Assembly: GCF_015319165.1 (NCBI RefSeq)
Contig: NZ_JADIVZ010000002.1
Coordinates: 62,001-126,000, forward strand
DNA length: 64,000 nucleotides
Reading direction: 5' to 3'
From: Nocardioides acrostichi
GTDB lineage: Bacteria > Actinomycetota > Actinomycetes > Propionibacteriales > Nocardioidaceae
Shown here: positions 15,577-24,114 of the stretch, in pieces
Layout: each line of letters begins with the position of its first letter
How positions within the stretch are numbered: position 1 is the first letter of the stretch
Notes under the pieces: model-generated
Database searches by the model: none
The model's input: the letters and a program-made list of their open reading frames with translations, nothing else
What the model was told of the DNA's origin: nothing
Position numbers and translations under genes: made by a program

Positions 15577-16248
15577 TCACACCAGCCCGTGCTCGTGGGC
15601 GAACACGACGATCTGCACGCGGTCGCGCAGGTCGAGCTTGCGCAGGATCGCGCCGACGTGGGTCTTCACGGTCGACTCGGAGGCGAAGACGCGGGCGGCG
15701 ATCTCGGTGTTGGAGAGTCCGGCTGCCACGGCGGCGAACACCTCGCGCTCCTTGTCGGTCAGGCCCGAGAAGGACGCCGGCACGCTCACCCGCGCGCGGA
15801 AGGCGCCGTCGAGCAGGGTGGTGAGGTCGGTGGGGGCGAGCACCGCGTTGCCCGCGTGCACGGTGCGGATCGCGTCGGCCAGTTGGAGTGGGGTGGCGTC
15901 CTTGAGCAGGAAGCCGGAGGCGCCGTGGCGGATCGCGGTGGCGGCTCGGTCGTCGAGGTCGAAGGTGGTCAGCACCACCACGCGCACCGGCTTGGCGCGG
16001 CGGGCCACGCGGTCGGGGGAGAAGATCTGCCGGGTCGCCTCGACGCCGTCCATCTCGGGCATCCGGATGTCCATGAGCACGACGTCGGGCACCAGCTCCT
16101 CGACCAGGCGCACCGCCTCGAGGCCGTCGGACGCCGACCCCACCACGGCAAGGCCGGGCTGCGCGTCGACGATGGTGCGCACGCCCTCGCGGAACAGATC
16201 CTGGTCGTCGACCAGCAGCACGCCGATCTCGGGGGTGGAGGAAGTCAT
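15577..16248 (-). CDS. NarL/LuxR-type response regulator
   Basis: 223 residues. Receiver domain with acidic pair VDDQD near 13-17 and phospho-acceptor Asp60 in VVLMDIRMPEMDG, conserved Thr in VVLTTFD and Lys in GFLLKDATPL. A LuxR-type helix-turn-helix occupies the C-terminus (LTDKEREVFAAVAAGLSNTEI, STVKTHVGAILRKL). ATG at 16248 overlaps the kinase stop by 4 bp, so it is the partner of that kinase. It is the last gene of the six-gene Van-like operon and may control it. Classic VanR proteins are OmpR-type, so this is a different class of regulator. Confidence 0.94.
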   Translation of the reverse strand: MTSSTPEIGVLLVDDQDLFREGVRTIVDAQPGLAVVGSASDGLEAVRLVEELVPDVVLMDIRMPEMDGVEATRQIFSPDRVARRAKPVRVVVLTTFDLDDRAATAIRHGASGFLLKDATPLQLADAIRTVHAGNAVLAPTDLTTLLDGAFRARVSVPASFSGLTDKEREVFAAVAAGLSNTEIAARVFASESTVKTHVGAILRKLDLRDRVQIVVFAHEHGLV

Positions 16249-17543
16249 CGGGCACGCACCGGGATCCAGGCGGTCGTCGTCCACGACACCACGGCCTCGC
16301 CGCCGGGCGCGGCGTCCGCGCGTCGGCGCACGTCGAGATGGCCGCCGACGGCCTCGACCCGGCGCCGCATGCCGAGGAGTCCCTGCCCGCCCTCGGCGTC
16401 CGGTGCCGTCACGACCATCGGCTGGGTCTCGTCGGCGCTCGGAGTGGGGTCGGCGAGATTGCGCACCTCGAGCCTCAGCTCGCCCTCCCAGTGGCGTTCC
16501 ACGTGGATCACCGCACCCCGGCGGCCATGCCGCATGGCGTTGGTGAGCATCTCCTGGAGCACCCGGTGGGCGACCTCGGCGAGGTCGGGAGGCAGCGGCT
16601 GGGGCCGACCCTCCTCGCTCACCTCGACCTGCGCGCCGGCACCGCGGACGCCGTCGACGAGCTCGGTGAACCGGTCGGTGGCCGCCGCCGCGGCGGGCGC
16701 ACCCGCCTCGGAGGTGGTGCGCAACACCTGCCGTACGTCGCGCAGCGAGGAGCGGGCAGAGGTGGCGATGGTCGCCATCGTCTCCTTGAGCTTGGCACTG
16801 TCGAGGTCGTCGCGGAACTGGGCCGACTCGGCCTGGGCCAGGATCACCGCGAGGGAGTGCCCCACGACGTCGTGCACGTCGCGGGCCAGGCGGGCCTGGT
16901 CCTCACGGAGCTGGGCGATCTGCTCGGCCTGTTCGGCCTGCACCAGCGCGGTGGCGCGGTCGGCCTCGGCCTCGGCCTGGTGCGCCTCCGAGGTGCGGGC
17001 GCGGGTGGTCATGCGGACGGCGAGTCCGGCCAGCCACGGAAGGCCGAGGAGGAGCCCGAGACCGACGATGCCGACCAGGATCAGGGGGAGGCCGGCGTCG
17101 TAGCCGTCGTAGAGCCGCGCTTGCAGCGACCTGTGCTGCTGGAGGAGCGGGACGAGGGTGCCGTAGGGGTTCTCCCGCACCACGATCGCGCCGATCAGCG
17201 CCACGGCGGGGATCGAGACGAGGCTGGTCCACAGGGTGGCCAGGCGACCCCAGCGCGAGCACGCGAAGGCGACGTAGCAGACGCACACCTCGACGAGGAG
17301 CAAGGGCAGCGTCCAGGCCACCTGGAGGAACCCGGCGACCCAGATCAGCGTCAGGGCCGCGGCCGGAAGGTGCCGGGCCACCGTGACCGCGGCGGTCAGC
17401 AGGAGCACGAACAGCAAGATGTCGGGACGTCTCCCGACCGACGAGGTGAATCCGACCACGTAGGTCTCGAGGAGACCCAGCACGAGAGTCGCCAGGCCCG
17501 CCGTGCAGTCCGGCAGCCACCGTTGCCAGACCGGGGCGGTCAC
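16245..17543 (-). CDS. Membrane sensor histidine kinase (HisKA_3 family)
   Basis: 432 residues, GTG start overlapping the acyltransferase stop by 4 bp. Five or six hydrophobic segments (about 15-175) are followed by a coiled-coil rich in Ala/Glu (185-215), the HisKA_3 box LARDVHDVVGHSLAVILAQAE with phospho-acceptor His224, and an HATPase domain with LTNAMRHG (N box) and GQGLLGMRRRVEAVGG (G box). This is the DesK/NarX-type kinase usual for NarL-type regulators. No extracellular domain is evident, so it probably senses within the membrane. Signal unknown; a cell-wall or lipid II-directed stress would fit its neighbours. Confidence 0.92.
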   Translation of the reverse strand: MTAPVWQRWLPDCTAGLATLVLGLLETYVVGFTSSVGRRPDILLFVLLLTAAVTVARHLPAAALTLIWVAGFLQVAWTLPLLLVEVCVCYVAFACSRWGRLATLWTSLVSIPAVALIGAIVVRENPYGTLVPLLQQHRSLQARLYDGYDAGLPLILVGIVGLGLLLGLPWLAGLAVRMTTRARTSEAHQAEAEADRATALVQAEQAEQIAQLREDQARLARDVHDVVGHSLAVILAQAESAQFRDDLDSAKLKETMATIATSARSSLRDVRQVLRTTSEAGAPAAAAATDRFTELVDGVRGAGAQVEVSEEGRPQPLPPDLAEVAHRVLQEMLTNAMRHGRRGAVIHVERHWEGELRLEVRNLADPTPSADETQPMVVTAPDAEGGQGLLGMRRRVEAVGGHLDVRRRADAAPGGEAVVSWTTTAWIPVRAR

Positions 17544-18568
17544 GCCGCATCCCGGACGACGACCCGCGGCGTCGCCTGCCGCCGGCGGGCGAGCGGCAAC
17601 TCGACGAAACGCCGGGTCAGCCAGGCCGCGGCGAGCGCCAGCGGCACCGCCGCCCCCGCGGCCCACGCGCCGTGCGGGCGCAACCACAGCGCCAGCGGGT
17701 AGTCCCAGAGGTACACCGCGTAGGACACGACGCCCAGCGACACCAGCACCCGGGCCGGTCCGGTGACGCGCACCCGGTCGCGCCAGGCGAGCACGAGCAC
17801 GACCGTCAGCGCGGCGATCACGGGCCCTCCTACGAGATAGGTCAGCCAGTGGGCTGAGGTGTGGCCACGCCATGGAACCACGCAGAGCACCCCCAGCACC
17901 GCGAGCGCCACGGGGGCCGTCCAACGCGGCATTCTCGGCAGTCGACGGGCGTACAGCCTGGCCCCGCCACCGACCACGAAGCAACCCGCCCACGAGGTGG
18001 GCAGGGCGTAGGCGAGGTCGGGGTCGGGCCACAGCCACGCCGCGGTGGCGAGCAGCCCGGTCAGGCAGACAAGCGCGGCGCCCGCGACGCCGAGACCGCG
18101 GCGCGCGCGGCGGTGCGCGAGCAGCAGCAATCCGGGCCAGAGCAGGTAGAACTGCTCCTCCAGGGCCAGGGTCCAGAGGTGGAAGGTCGCGCCGTCGGCG
18201 TGCAGCACCGGCAGGTCGCCGATCCAGGTCAAGGCCACCGCGAGGGTGCGCAGCAGGTCGCCTCGCTCGCCGAGCGGGTCGAGGGTCAGGGTGACCAGGG
18301 TGTAGCCGGCCAGCATCACCAGCAGCGGCGGCACCAGCCGCCGGACCCGGCGCCGGTAGAACGCGCGCAGGTCGAGGTGCCCCGTGCGCGCCAGCTCGTC
18401 GGCGAGCAGCCCGGTGATGAGCCAGCCGGACAGCGCGAAGAACATGACGACGCCGACCACGCCCGCCCCCGGGAACGGGCCGGGCACCGCGTGCCGCAGC
18501 ACGACCAGGCCGACGGCGACGCCGCGCAGCAGGTCGAGCCCGTCGATGCGCCCGGTGCGCGCGCTCAC
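17540..18568 (-). CDS. Acyltransferase-3 family membrane protein (OafA/YrhL-like)
   Basis: 342 residues, about ten transmembrane segments. Acyltransferase_3 landmarks are GLDLLRGVAVGLVVLRHAV (catalytic His region), GVVMFFALSGWLITGLL and FHLWTLALEEQFYLLWP. Relatives move acetyl or other acyl groups onto extracytoplasmic sugars. In VanT serine racemases of D-Ala-D-Ser-type glycopeptide resistance, a comparable membrane domain is fused to an alanine-racemase-like domain; here the two lie as separate neighbours with the ligase between. Overlaps are 4 bp on both sides. Either a D-amino-acid uptake/partner role or wall O-acylation is possible. Confidence 0.88.
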   Translation of the reverse strand: MSARTGRIDGLDLLRGVAVGLVVLRHAVPGPFPGAGVVGVVMFFALSGWLITGLLADELARTGHLDLRAFYRRRVRRLVPPLLVMLAGYTLVTLTLDPLGERGDLLRTLAVALTWIGDLPVLHADGATFHLWTLALEEQFYLLWPGLLLLAHRRARRGLGVAGAALVCLTGLLATAAWLWPDPDLAYALPTSWAGCFVVGGGARLYARRLPRMPRWTAPVALAVLGVLCVVPWRGHTSAHWLTYLVGGPVIAALTVVLVLAWRDRVRVTGPARVLVSLGVVSYAVYLWDYPLALWLRPHGAWAAGAAVPLALAAAWLTRRFVELPLARRRQATPRVVVRDAA

Positions 18569-19533
18569 GCGGCGGCGAGGCCGCGCGCGCAGACGAGGGC
18601 GTCGTCCAGCAACACGTCGAGCAGGTCGGCGTAGCCGAGTCCGGCCGCGGCGAACATGCGGGGTGCCTGGCTGGCGGCGGTGAACCCGGGGGTGGTGTTG
18701 ACCTCGTTGAGCACCGGGCCGTCGGTGGTGAGGAAGAAGTCGACGCGGGCGAGCCCGGCGCAGCCCAGGGCGTCGTACGTCGCCAGCGCGGCCTCCTCGA
18801 GCACCGCCAGGTCGCCGGCTGCGAGCGCGGCAGGCACATGGAAGTCGGCGGTGCCGTCGTACTTGGTGTCGAGGTCGAACACGCCCGGGCAGATGATCTC
18901 GAGCGCCGGTGCGACGTAGCGGCTGCCGTCGGGGCGACCGAGCACGGCGAGGTCGACCTCGCGGCCCTCGATGGCCCGCTCGACCAGTACCCGGGAGTCG
19001 TGGCGCAGCGCCTCGCGCACCGCTGCGGTCAGGTCGCCGCCGACTGGCACGAAGGTGACCCCGAGGCTGGAGCCGGCCGCCACCGGCTTGACCACCGCGG
19101 CGTGGCCGGGCCGCGGCAGGGACGTGGCGGCAGTCACGACGCTGCCGGGGGCCGTGGCCACTCCGGCAGCGGAGGCCACCAGCTTGGTGGCGTGCTTGTC
19201 CATGGCGAGCGCGCCCGCAGCGAGCCCCGAGCCCACCAGCGGCACGCCCGCCAGGTCGGCGAGGGCGGCGATCGTGCCGTCCTCACCGCGCGGACCGTGC
19301 AGCAGCGGCAGCACCACGTCGCAGCCCTCGATCGCCTCGGCGGCGCGGGCCAGACCGTGCTCGAAGCGTCCGTCGCGGCCGATCGTCAGCGGCACCACGT
19401 CGTGACGAGGCGCCATCGCCTCGACGGCCGAGGCCGCCGAGGCCAGGGAGACGTCGTGCTCGCCGTTGGCGCCGCCCCCGATGACGGCCACGCGCAGGCG
19501 GGGCAGGGTCGGGGGAGTGGGCAGGACGTTCAC
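18565..19533 (-). CDS. D-alanine-D-alanine ligase family protein
   Basis: 322 residues, ATP-grasp ligase. The N-terminal GGANGEHDVSLASA carries the conserved Glu of the D-Ala binding site. LPLLHGPRGEDGTIAAL, MDKHATKLVASAAGV, VVKPVAAGSSLGVTFV and the C-terminal VLNEVNTTPGFTAAS complete the family pattern. The omega-loop region FDLDTKYDG keeps the Lys-Tyr pair usual in D-Ala-D-Ala ligases, which argues against D-lactate specificity; specificity for D-Ser cannot be excluded by eye. GTG start, 4-bp overlap with the racemase. It may be a second ligase beside the housekeeping ddl, since no mur genes are near. Confidence 0.9.
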   Translation of the reverse strand: MNVLPTPPTLPRLRVAVIGGGANGEHDVSLASAASAVEAMAPRHDVVPLTIGRDGRFEHGLARAAEAIEGCDVVLPLLHGPRGEDGTIAALADLAGVPLVGSGLAAGALAMDKHATKLVASAAGVATAPGSVVTAATSLPRPGHAAVVKPVAAGSSLGVTFVPVGGDLTAAVREALRHDSRVLVERAIEGREVDLAVLGRPDGSRYVAPALEIICPGVFDLDTKYDGTADFHVPAALAAGDLAVLEEAALATYDALGCAGLARVDFFLTTDGPVLNEVNTTPGFTAASQAPRMFAAAGLGYADLLDVLLDDALVCARGLAAA

Positions 19534-20705
19534 GAGAGGCTCCTCAGCTGGGGCGTGCGGGTGGTGTGCAGCAGGCGGGGTCGGGTGCCGAGGCCGGTGA
19601 GCACCTCGTGCTCGAGCGAGTCCGACCAGGCGGCCCAGTCGGCCGCCGTCGGCTCGCCGTCGTCGCCGGGGCCGAGCACGGTGGCGGGTGTGCCCGGTAC
19701 CACCGCGTCGTCGCGGAGGTCGACCACGACCTGGTCCATCGAGATGCGCCCGACGATCGAGCGACGTCGCCCGGCCAGCAGCACCTCGGCCCTCCCGGAG
19801 GCCAGGCGCGGCAGCCCGTCGGCATATCCGAGCGGGAGCAGCGCGAGCGTCGTGGCGCGGTCGGTCAGGTGGGTGTGGCCGTAGCCGACGCCCGTGCCGG
19901 CGGGCACTCGCCGCACACCGACCACCGGCGCGGTCAGCCGCATCGCGGGGCGCAGCCCGTGCCGATCGGGCGCGCCGGTGGGATCGATGCCCACGAGCCC
20001 GGCGCCGGCGCGCACGAGGTCGTGGTGGGTGAGCGGGTCGGTCAGCGCCGCGGACGTCGCGGCGAGGTGCCGGTGCGTGGGTCGCAGACCGAGGGCCCGG
20101 GCCACGGCGGTGCCGCGGGCGAAGCGCGCCCGCGCGGCGGCGTTGGCCGGGTGGCCCGGAGCGTCGGCGCAGGCGAGGTGTCCCATGAGGCCGACGATCC
20201 GCACGCGGCCGGTGCGCTCGACGGCTCTGGCGGCCAGGCACAGCTCGGTCCACTCCTCGGGCGCGGCTCCGTCGCGCGCCATCCCCGTGTCGAGGTGCAG
20301 GTGCACGTGGGCCGGTCGGCTCGGGTGGGCGGCCGTGGCGATGGTGCGCAGGTGCGCGATCGAGGGCACGGCGAGGTCGACCCGCGCCTCGAGCGCGGTG
20401 GCAGCGTCGAGGTCGACCGGGTTGAGCCAGCTGAGCAGGGGCGCGGTGAGGCCGGCCCCACGCAGGTCGAGGGCCTCGGTGAGCCCGGTGACGCCGAGCC
20501 AGGTCGCGCCGTGGGTCAACGCGGTGCGCGCGACGTCGATGGCGCCGTGGCCGAACCCGTCGGCCTTCACGACGGCCATCAGCGCTGCGGTCGGAGCCAC
20601 CGTACGGGCCAGGAGCGCGGCGTTGTGGCCCACGGCCGCGAGGTCGATCTCGAGGGTCGCGGCGGGTGCCACCGAGCGCGTCGCGGCGACGGCCAGGGCG
20701 GTCAT
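19530..20705 (-). CDS. alr: Alanine racemase
   Basis: 391 residues. Fold-type III PLP barrel: PLP lysine Lys47 in AVVKADGFGHGA (the usual KADAYGHG with Tyr replaced by Phe), HLHLDTGMARDG, and the catalytic Tyr region GVGYGHTH followed by GRISMDQVVVDL. It converts L-Ala to D-Ala for peptidoglycan; an L-Ser activity, as in VanT, is possible but not decided by the sequence alone. Sits between the vanX-like and ligase genes with ATGA and GTGA overlaps. With a ligase and a dipeptidase in the same operon, it would supply substrate for an alternative dipeptide. Confidence 0.92.
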   Translation of the reverse strand: MTALAVAATRSVAPAATLEIDLAAVGHNAALLARTVAPTAALMAVVKADGFGHGAIDVARTALTHGATWLGVTGLTEALDLRGAGLTAPLLSWLNPVDLDAATALEARVDLAVPSIAHLRTIATAAHPSRPAHVHLHLDTGMARDGAAPEEWTELCLAARAVERTGRVRIVGLMGHLACADAPGHPANAAARARFARGTAVARALGLRPTHRHLAATSAALTDPLTHHDLVRAGAGLVGIDPTGAPDRHGLRPAMRLTAPVVGVRRVPAGTGVGYGHTHLTDRATTLALLPLGYADGLPRLASGRAEVLLAGRRRSIVGRISMDQVVVDLRDDAVVPGTPATVLGPGDDGEPTAADWAAWSDSLEHEVLTGLGTRPRLLHTTRTPQLRSLS

Positions 20706-21358
20706 GCCGCGGTCTCGCCCGTCAACCCTGCGTCAGCGGGGCCGTAGAGGGCGGCGGGAGCGCCGGTGACCAGAGCCCAGTAGCGGTCGCCGTGGCTCCA
20801 GTGCCACCACTCCGTTGGATAGTTGACGAGGCCCTGGCCGCCCAGCACGGCGGCGAGCAGGTCGCGGTGAGCGCGGGCGTCGTCCGAGATGTCGGGGGAC
20901 GCCGTGAAGCAGCGCCCGCCGGAGACCTCGGGCGTGGCGTCGATCGGCGTGCCGAGGTCGAGCTCGGCTCCGGTGACGTCGACCAGCGTGAGGTCGACCG
21001 CCGCGCCAGCGACGTGCGGGGCGACGGCGGCGGGCGAGACGAAGCGACTGACCAGCTGCTCCAGCTCGGTCCGGTGCGCGGGCTCGGCCAGCTCGGGGCG
21101 GTGGTTCAGCACCTCGGCGGCGTAGGCGGCGACGATCCACTCCTGGTCGGCCACCGACCGGTGCCCTTCGACCACGCGAAGCCGCAGCGCCGGGAACCGC
21201 TCGATCAGGTCGCCTTGCGCGGCGATGAGCCGTGCGGCCAGCGAGTGCCGCACCCAGGCGCGGGCCGGACCGAGGTCGAGCGGCAGCCGCACCAGCGGCT
21301 CACCGCACTCGTGCACCGGCACCGCCGCGACCCGGGGGTCGCTCAGGAGGATCGTCAT
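20702..21358 (-). CDS. VanX-like D-Ala-D-Ala dipeptidase
   Basis: 218 residues, peptidase family M15D. Zinc ligands and catalytic residues are visible: His115 and Asp122 in PHVAGAAVD, Glu183 and His186 in PTEWWHWSHGD, with the supporting Arg in EGHRSVADQ. VanX cleaves free D-Ala-D-Ala in the cytoplasm so that only an altered dipeptide enters the wall; other homologues recycle wall dipeptides. First gene of six linked by 4-bp overlaps. No signal peptide, so it is cytoplasmic. GGAGG is only 1 nt from the ATG, so a leaderless start from CAGCCT is also possible. Confidence 0.9.
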   Translation of the reverse strand: MTILLSDPRVAAVPVHECGEPLVRLPLDLGPARAWVRHSLAARLIAAQGDLIERFPALRLRVVEGHRSVADQEWIVAAYAAEVLNHRPELAEPAHRTELEQLVSRFVSPAAVAPHVAGAAVDLTLVDVTGAELDLGTPIDATPEVSGGRCFTASPDISDDARAHRDLLAAVLGGQGLVNYPTEWWHWSHGDRYWALVTGAPAALYGPADAGLTGETAA

Positions 21359-21436
21359 GCCTCCAGGCTGGCGCTCACCCGGGGTCGGTCGCGTCGGCCG
21401 CAGGTACCGATCCGGTGTCCTTCAGGACGAGGCGTC

Positions 21437-21892
21437 TCAGCCCGATTGCTGCGGCGGGTAGTGCCGCTTCATCGTGGGCCCGATCGCCTTCGGGGCACCG
21501 CACGCGGAGGCCTTGTCGGAGTCGCAGACGTACAGCACGGCCCGCGCCCACACCATCTTGCGCCGGGGCTTGATGACGCCTTCGCCCGACGTGGCGCCGT
21601 CGCACGTGCGCAGCGCCCGGTACTCCTGTAGCTGGTCCACGCCCCGCAGTTTCACCCGGATCGTGGCGACCGCGTACCGGTTGCCCTCGCAGTACGGCCC
21701 GCGCAGCTTGCCCTTCCAGGCCAGGTACTTGCTCGTCGAGAACTTCACGCCGCCCTGGAAGTAGCTCGAGCCGGAGGTCACCTTGAAGTCGTACGACGTG
21801 GTCTCGGACCGGGCCGGTGAGGCTCCGAGCAGGCTGGGGGCGAGCAGGCCGGCGAGCAACGACGTGAGCAGCCGGGCGACGGTGCGGTTCAT
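21437..21892 (-). CDS. Small secreted protein of unknown function
   Basis: 151 residues. A signal peptide (MNRTVARLLTSLLAGLLAPS, cleavage near SPARS-ET) precedes a basic mature domain of about 120 residues with four cysteines (in PYCEGN, RTCDGA, YVCDSD, SACGAP), likely forming two disulfides outside the cell. The pattern suggests a small beta-rich exported domain, but I do not recognise a family. AGGAGA upstream of the ATG is a good ribosome site. The vanX-like gene follows 78 bp downstream on the same strand, so cotranscription is possible. Confidence 0.7.
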   Translation of the reverse strand: MNRTVARLLTSLLAGLLAPSLLGASPARSETTSYDFKVTSGSSYFQGGVKFSTSKYLAWKGKLRGPYCEGNRYAVATIRVKLRGVDQLQEYRALRTCDGATSGEGVIKPRRKMVWARAVLYVCDSDKASACGAPKAIGPTMKRHYPPQQSG

Positions 21893-22004
21893 GGGGATCT
21901 CCTGGCTCGGGGTGCCCCATGACTGCCCCTGGCGCCGTGCGGGTAGACCCCGTCCTGGGCCGTGGGCCGCCCACCCCTCGACGACTCGGGGGCCGCGCCG
22001 GCGT

Positions 22005-24020
22005 TCAGAGCCCAGCGGCCACGCGCGTGCCCTGCTCGATGGCGCGCTTGGCGTCGAGCTCGGCGGCGACGTCGGCGCCGCCGACGAGAGAGGCGGGGTG
22101 GCCGGCGGCGACGAGGTCGTCGTACAGCCCGCGCACCGACTCCTGGCCCGCGCACACGACGATGTGGTCGACGCTCAACGAGTGCGAGGTGCCGGCTACC
22201 GCGTAGTGCAGCGTGACCGACTCGGAGGTGCCGCTGATGCGGTCGTAGGTCGCGCCCGGCACCTGCGTCACGCCGGCCTGCTTGAGCACCGCCCGGTGCG
22301 CCCAGCCCGAGGTCTTGCCGAGTCCGATGCCGATGGGGGTGGTCTTGCGCTGGAGCAGGGTCACCTCCCGCATCGGCGCGCGACGCACCGGCTCGATCAG
22401 GCCGCCCGGGTGCTGCGCCGGGTCGCCGACGCCCCAGCGCGCCATCCAGCCCTCGTCGGTCTCGGAGGCGTCGTGGGTGAGCCAGTGCGACACGTCGACG
22501 CCGATGCCGCCCGCTCCGATGACGGCCACGCGGCGGCCGGGGACGACGCGGCCGGCGAGCCCGTCGGCGTAGGAGACCACGCGGGGGTCGTCGGCCCCCG
22601 GCAGGTCGAGCACTCGCGGCGTCACCCCGGTGCAGACCACGACCTCGTCGAAGCCGGCCAACGCGGCGACGTCCGCGCGGGTCGAGCGGCGGACGTCGAC
22701 GCCGAGCACCTCCAGGCGCCGGGTGTAGTAGCGCAGCGTCTCGGCGAAGTCCTCCTTGCCGGGCACGGCCATCGCGAGCCGGAACTGGCCACCGAGTTCG
22801 GGAGCCGCCTCGAACAGCGTGACCGCGAGCCCGCGCTCGGCGGCCGAGACGGCGGCGGCCAGGCCGGCCGGTCCGGCTCCGACCACCGCCACGGCCTTCT
22901 TCGAGCGGGTGGGGGTGAGCACCAGGGTGGTCTCACGGCAGGCGCGCGGGTTGACCAGGCACGAGGCGTGCTTGTTCGCGAACACGTGGTCCAGGCAGGC
23001 CTGGTTGCAGGCGATGCAGGTGTTGATCTCGTCGCTGCGGCCCGCGGCGGCCTTGTTCACCAGTTCGGGGTCGGCCAGCAGCGGCCGGGCCATCGACACC
23101 AGGTCGGCCTCGCCCGCGGCCAGGATCTCCTCGGCCAGCTCGGGGGTGTTGATGCGGTTCGAGGCGCACACCGGCACCGACACCTCGCGCTTGAGTCGTG
23201 CCGTGTGCTGTCGCCACGCACCCGGTGGCACCTGCGTGATGATCGTGGGCACCCGCGCCTCGTGCCAGCCGATGCCGGTGTTGAGCACGCTGACGCCGGC
23301 CTCCTCCAGCAGGTGCGCGAGCTCGAGCACCTCCTGCCAGGTCTGACCGCCCTGGACCAGGTCGAGCAGGGAGATGCGGTAGACGAGCGGGAGATCGGAC
23401 CCGACCAGCTCGCGGGTGCGCCGCACGATTTCGACCGGGAACCGCATCCGCTTCGTCGCGCTGCCGCCCCACGCGTCGGTGCGGTCGTTGGTGCGCGCGG
23501 CCAGGAACTGGTTGATGAGGTAGCCCTCGGAGCCCATGACCTCGACCGCGTCGTAGCCCGCCTTCACCGCGAGCGCGGCCGAGCGGGCGAACGCGGACGC
23601 CGTGTGGTCGACCTGCTTCGCCGTCATCGCCGACGGCTTGAACGGCGTGATCGGGCTCTTGCGCGCCGACGCCGACTGCGACAGCGGGTGGTAGCCGTAG
23701 CGACCGGCGTGCAGCACCTGGAGCGCGATCGCGCCACCGTGCTCGTGTACGGCGTCGGTGATCTGTACGTGCCGGGCCGCGTGGAGCCGGTTGGTCAACT
23801 CCGAGGCGAGCGGCTTGAGCCACCCGCGCTTGGTGGGTGCGTAGCCCCCGGTGACGATCAGTCCGACGCCGCCGGCGGCCCGCTCGGCGAAGTACGCGGC
23901 GAGCTTGGGGAGATCCCAGGAGAAGTCCTCGAGGCCGGTGTGCATCGATCCCATCACCACGCGGTTGCGCAGGGTGAGGTGGCCGATCGCCAACGGTTCG
24001 AGCAGGTGCGGATAGCCCAT
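22005..24020 (-). CDS. fadH: 2,4-dienoyl-CoA reductase-type NADH:flavin oxidoreductase (FadH-like)
   Basis: 671 residues, the standard length for FadH. The N-terminal OYE-like FMN barrel (to about 340) holds EVMGSEGYLINQFL and YRISLLDLVQGG; the 4Fe-4S cysteines are in CIACNQACLD and SCLVNPRAC; then an FAD/NADPH domain with VVGAGPAGLAAAVSAAERG and a second dinucleotide fold VIGAGGIGVDVSHWLTHD. It reduces 2,4-dienoyl-CoA from unsaturated fatty acids, although related enzymes act on other enones. Divergent from the ABC importer; a TAGGCT hexamer and an inverted repeat lie just upstream. Confidence 0.9.
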   Translation of the reverse strand: MGYPHLLEPLAIGHLTLRNRVVMGSMHTGLEDFSWDLPKLAAYFAERAAGGVGLIVTGGYAPTKRGWLKPLASELTNRLHAARHVQITDAVHEHGGAIALQVLHAGRYGYHPLSQSASARKSPITPFKPSAMTAKQVDHTASAFARSAALAVKAGYDAVEVMGSEGYLINQFLAARTNDRTDAWGGSATKRMRFPVEIVRRTRELVGSDLPLVYRISLLDLVQGGQTWQEVLELAHLLEEAGVSVLNTGIGWHEARVPTIITQVPPGAWRQHTARLKREVSVPVCASNRINTPELAEEILAAGEADLVSMARPLLADPELVNKAAAGRSDEINTCIACNQACLDHVFANKHASCLVNPRACRETTLVLTPTRSKKAVAVVGAGPAGLAAAVSAAERGLAVTLFEAAPELGGQFRLAMAVPGKEDFAETLRYYTRRLEVLGVDVRRSTRADVAALAGFDEVVVCTGVTPRVLDLPGADDPRVVSYADGLAGRVVPGRRVAVIGAGGIGVDVSHWLTHDASETDEGWMARWGVGDPAQHPGGLIEPVRRAPMREVTLLQRKTTPIGIGLGKTSGWAHRAVLKQAGVTQVPGATYDRISGTSESVTLHYAVAGTSHSLSVDHIVVCAGQESVRGLYDDLVAAGHPASLVGGADVAAELDAKRAIEQGTRVAAGL

Positions 24021-24028
24021 GAGCGGGG

Positions 24029-24058
24029 AGCCTACCCGCTTCGTTACTCGTCGGTAAC
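24029..24058 (-). promoter_or_regulatory. fadH promoter with inverted repeat
   Basis: On the minus strand TAGGCT (24034-24029) lies 8 nt before the fadH ATG. The inverted repeat GTTAC-N6-GTAAC (24043-24058) covers the region between -10 and -35 and could be a repressor site. Confidence 0.4.
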
Positions 24059-24102
24059 CCGGTCGTGGTGCGGCGGGGGACGCGACCGTGGCCGCACGGT
24101 CC

Positions 24103-24108
24103 TACGAT
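24103..24108 (+). promoter_or_regulatory. -10 TACGAT for a leaderless start
   Basis: TACGAT ends 6 nt before the ATG at 24115; no ribosome site is present between. Confidence 0.45.
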
Positions 24109-24114
24109 GCCGCC

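Noticed and set aside
19530..20705. Assigning the racemase to L-serine from a residue near the C-terminus
   Set aside because: The position corresponding to the Tyr that distinguishes VanT is variable among ordinary alanine racemases, so eye alignment cannot decide.
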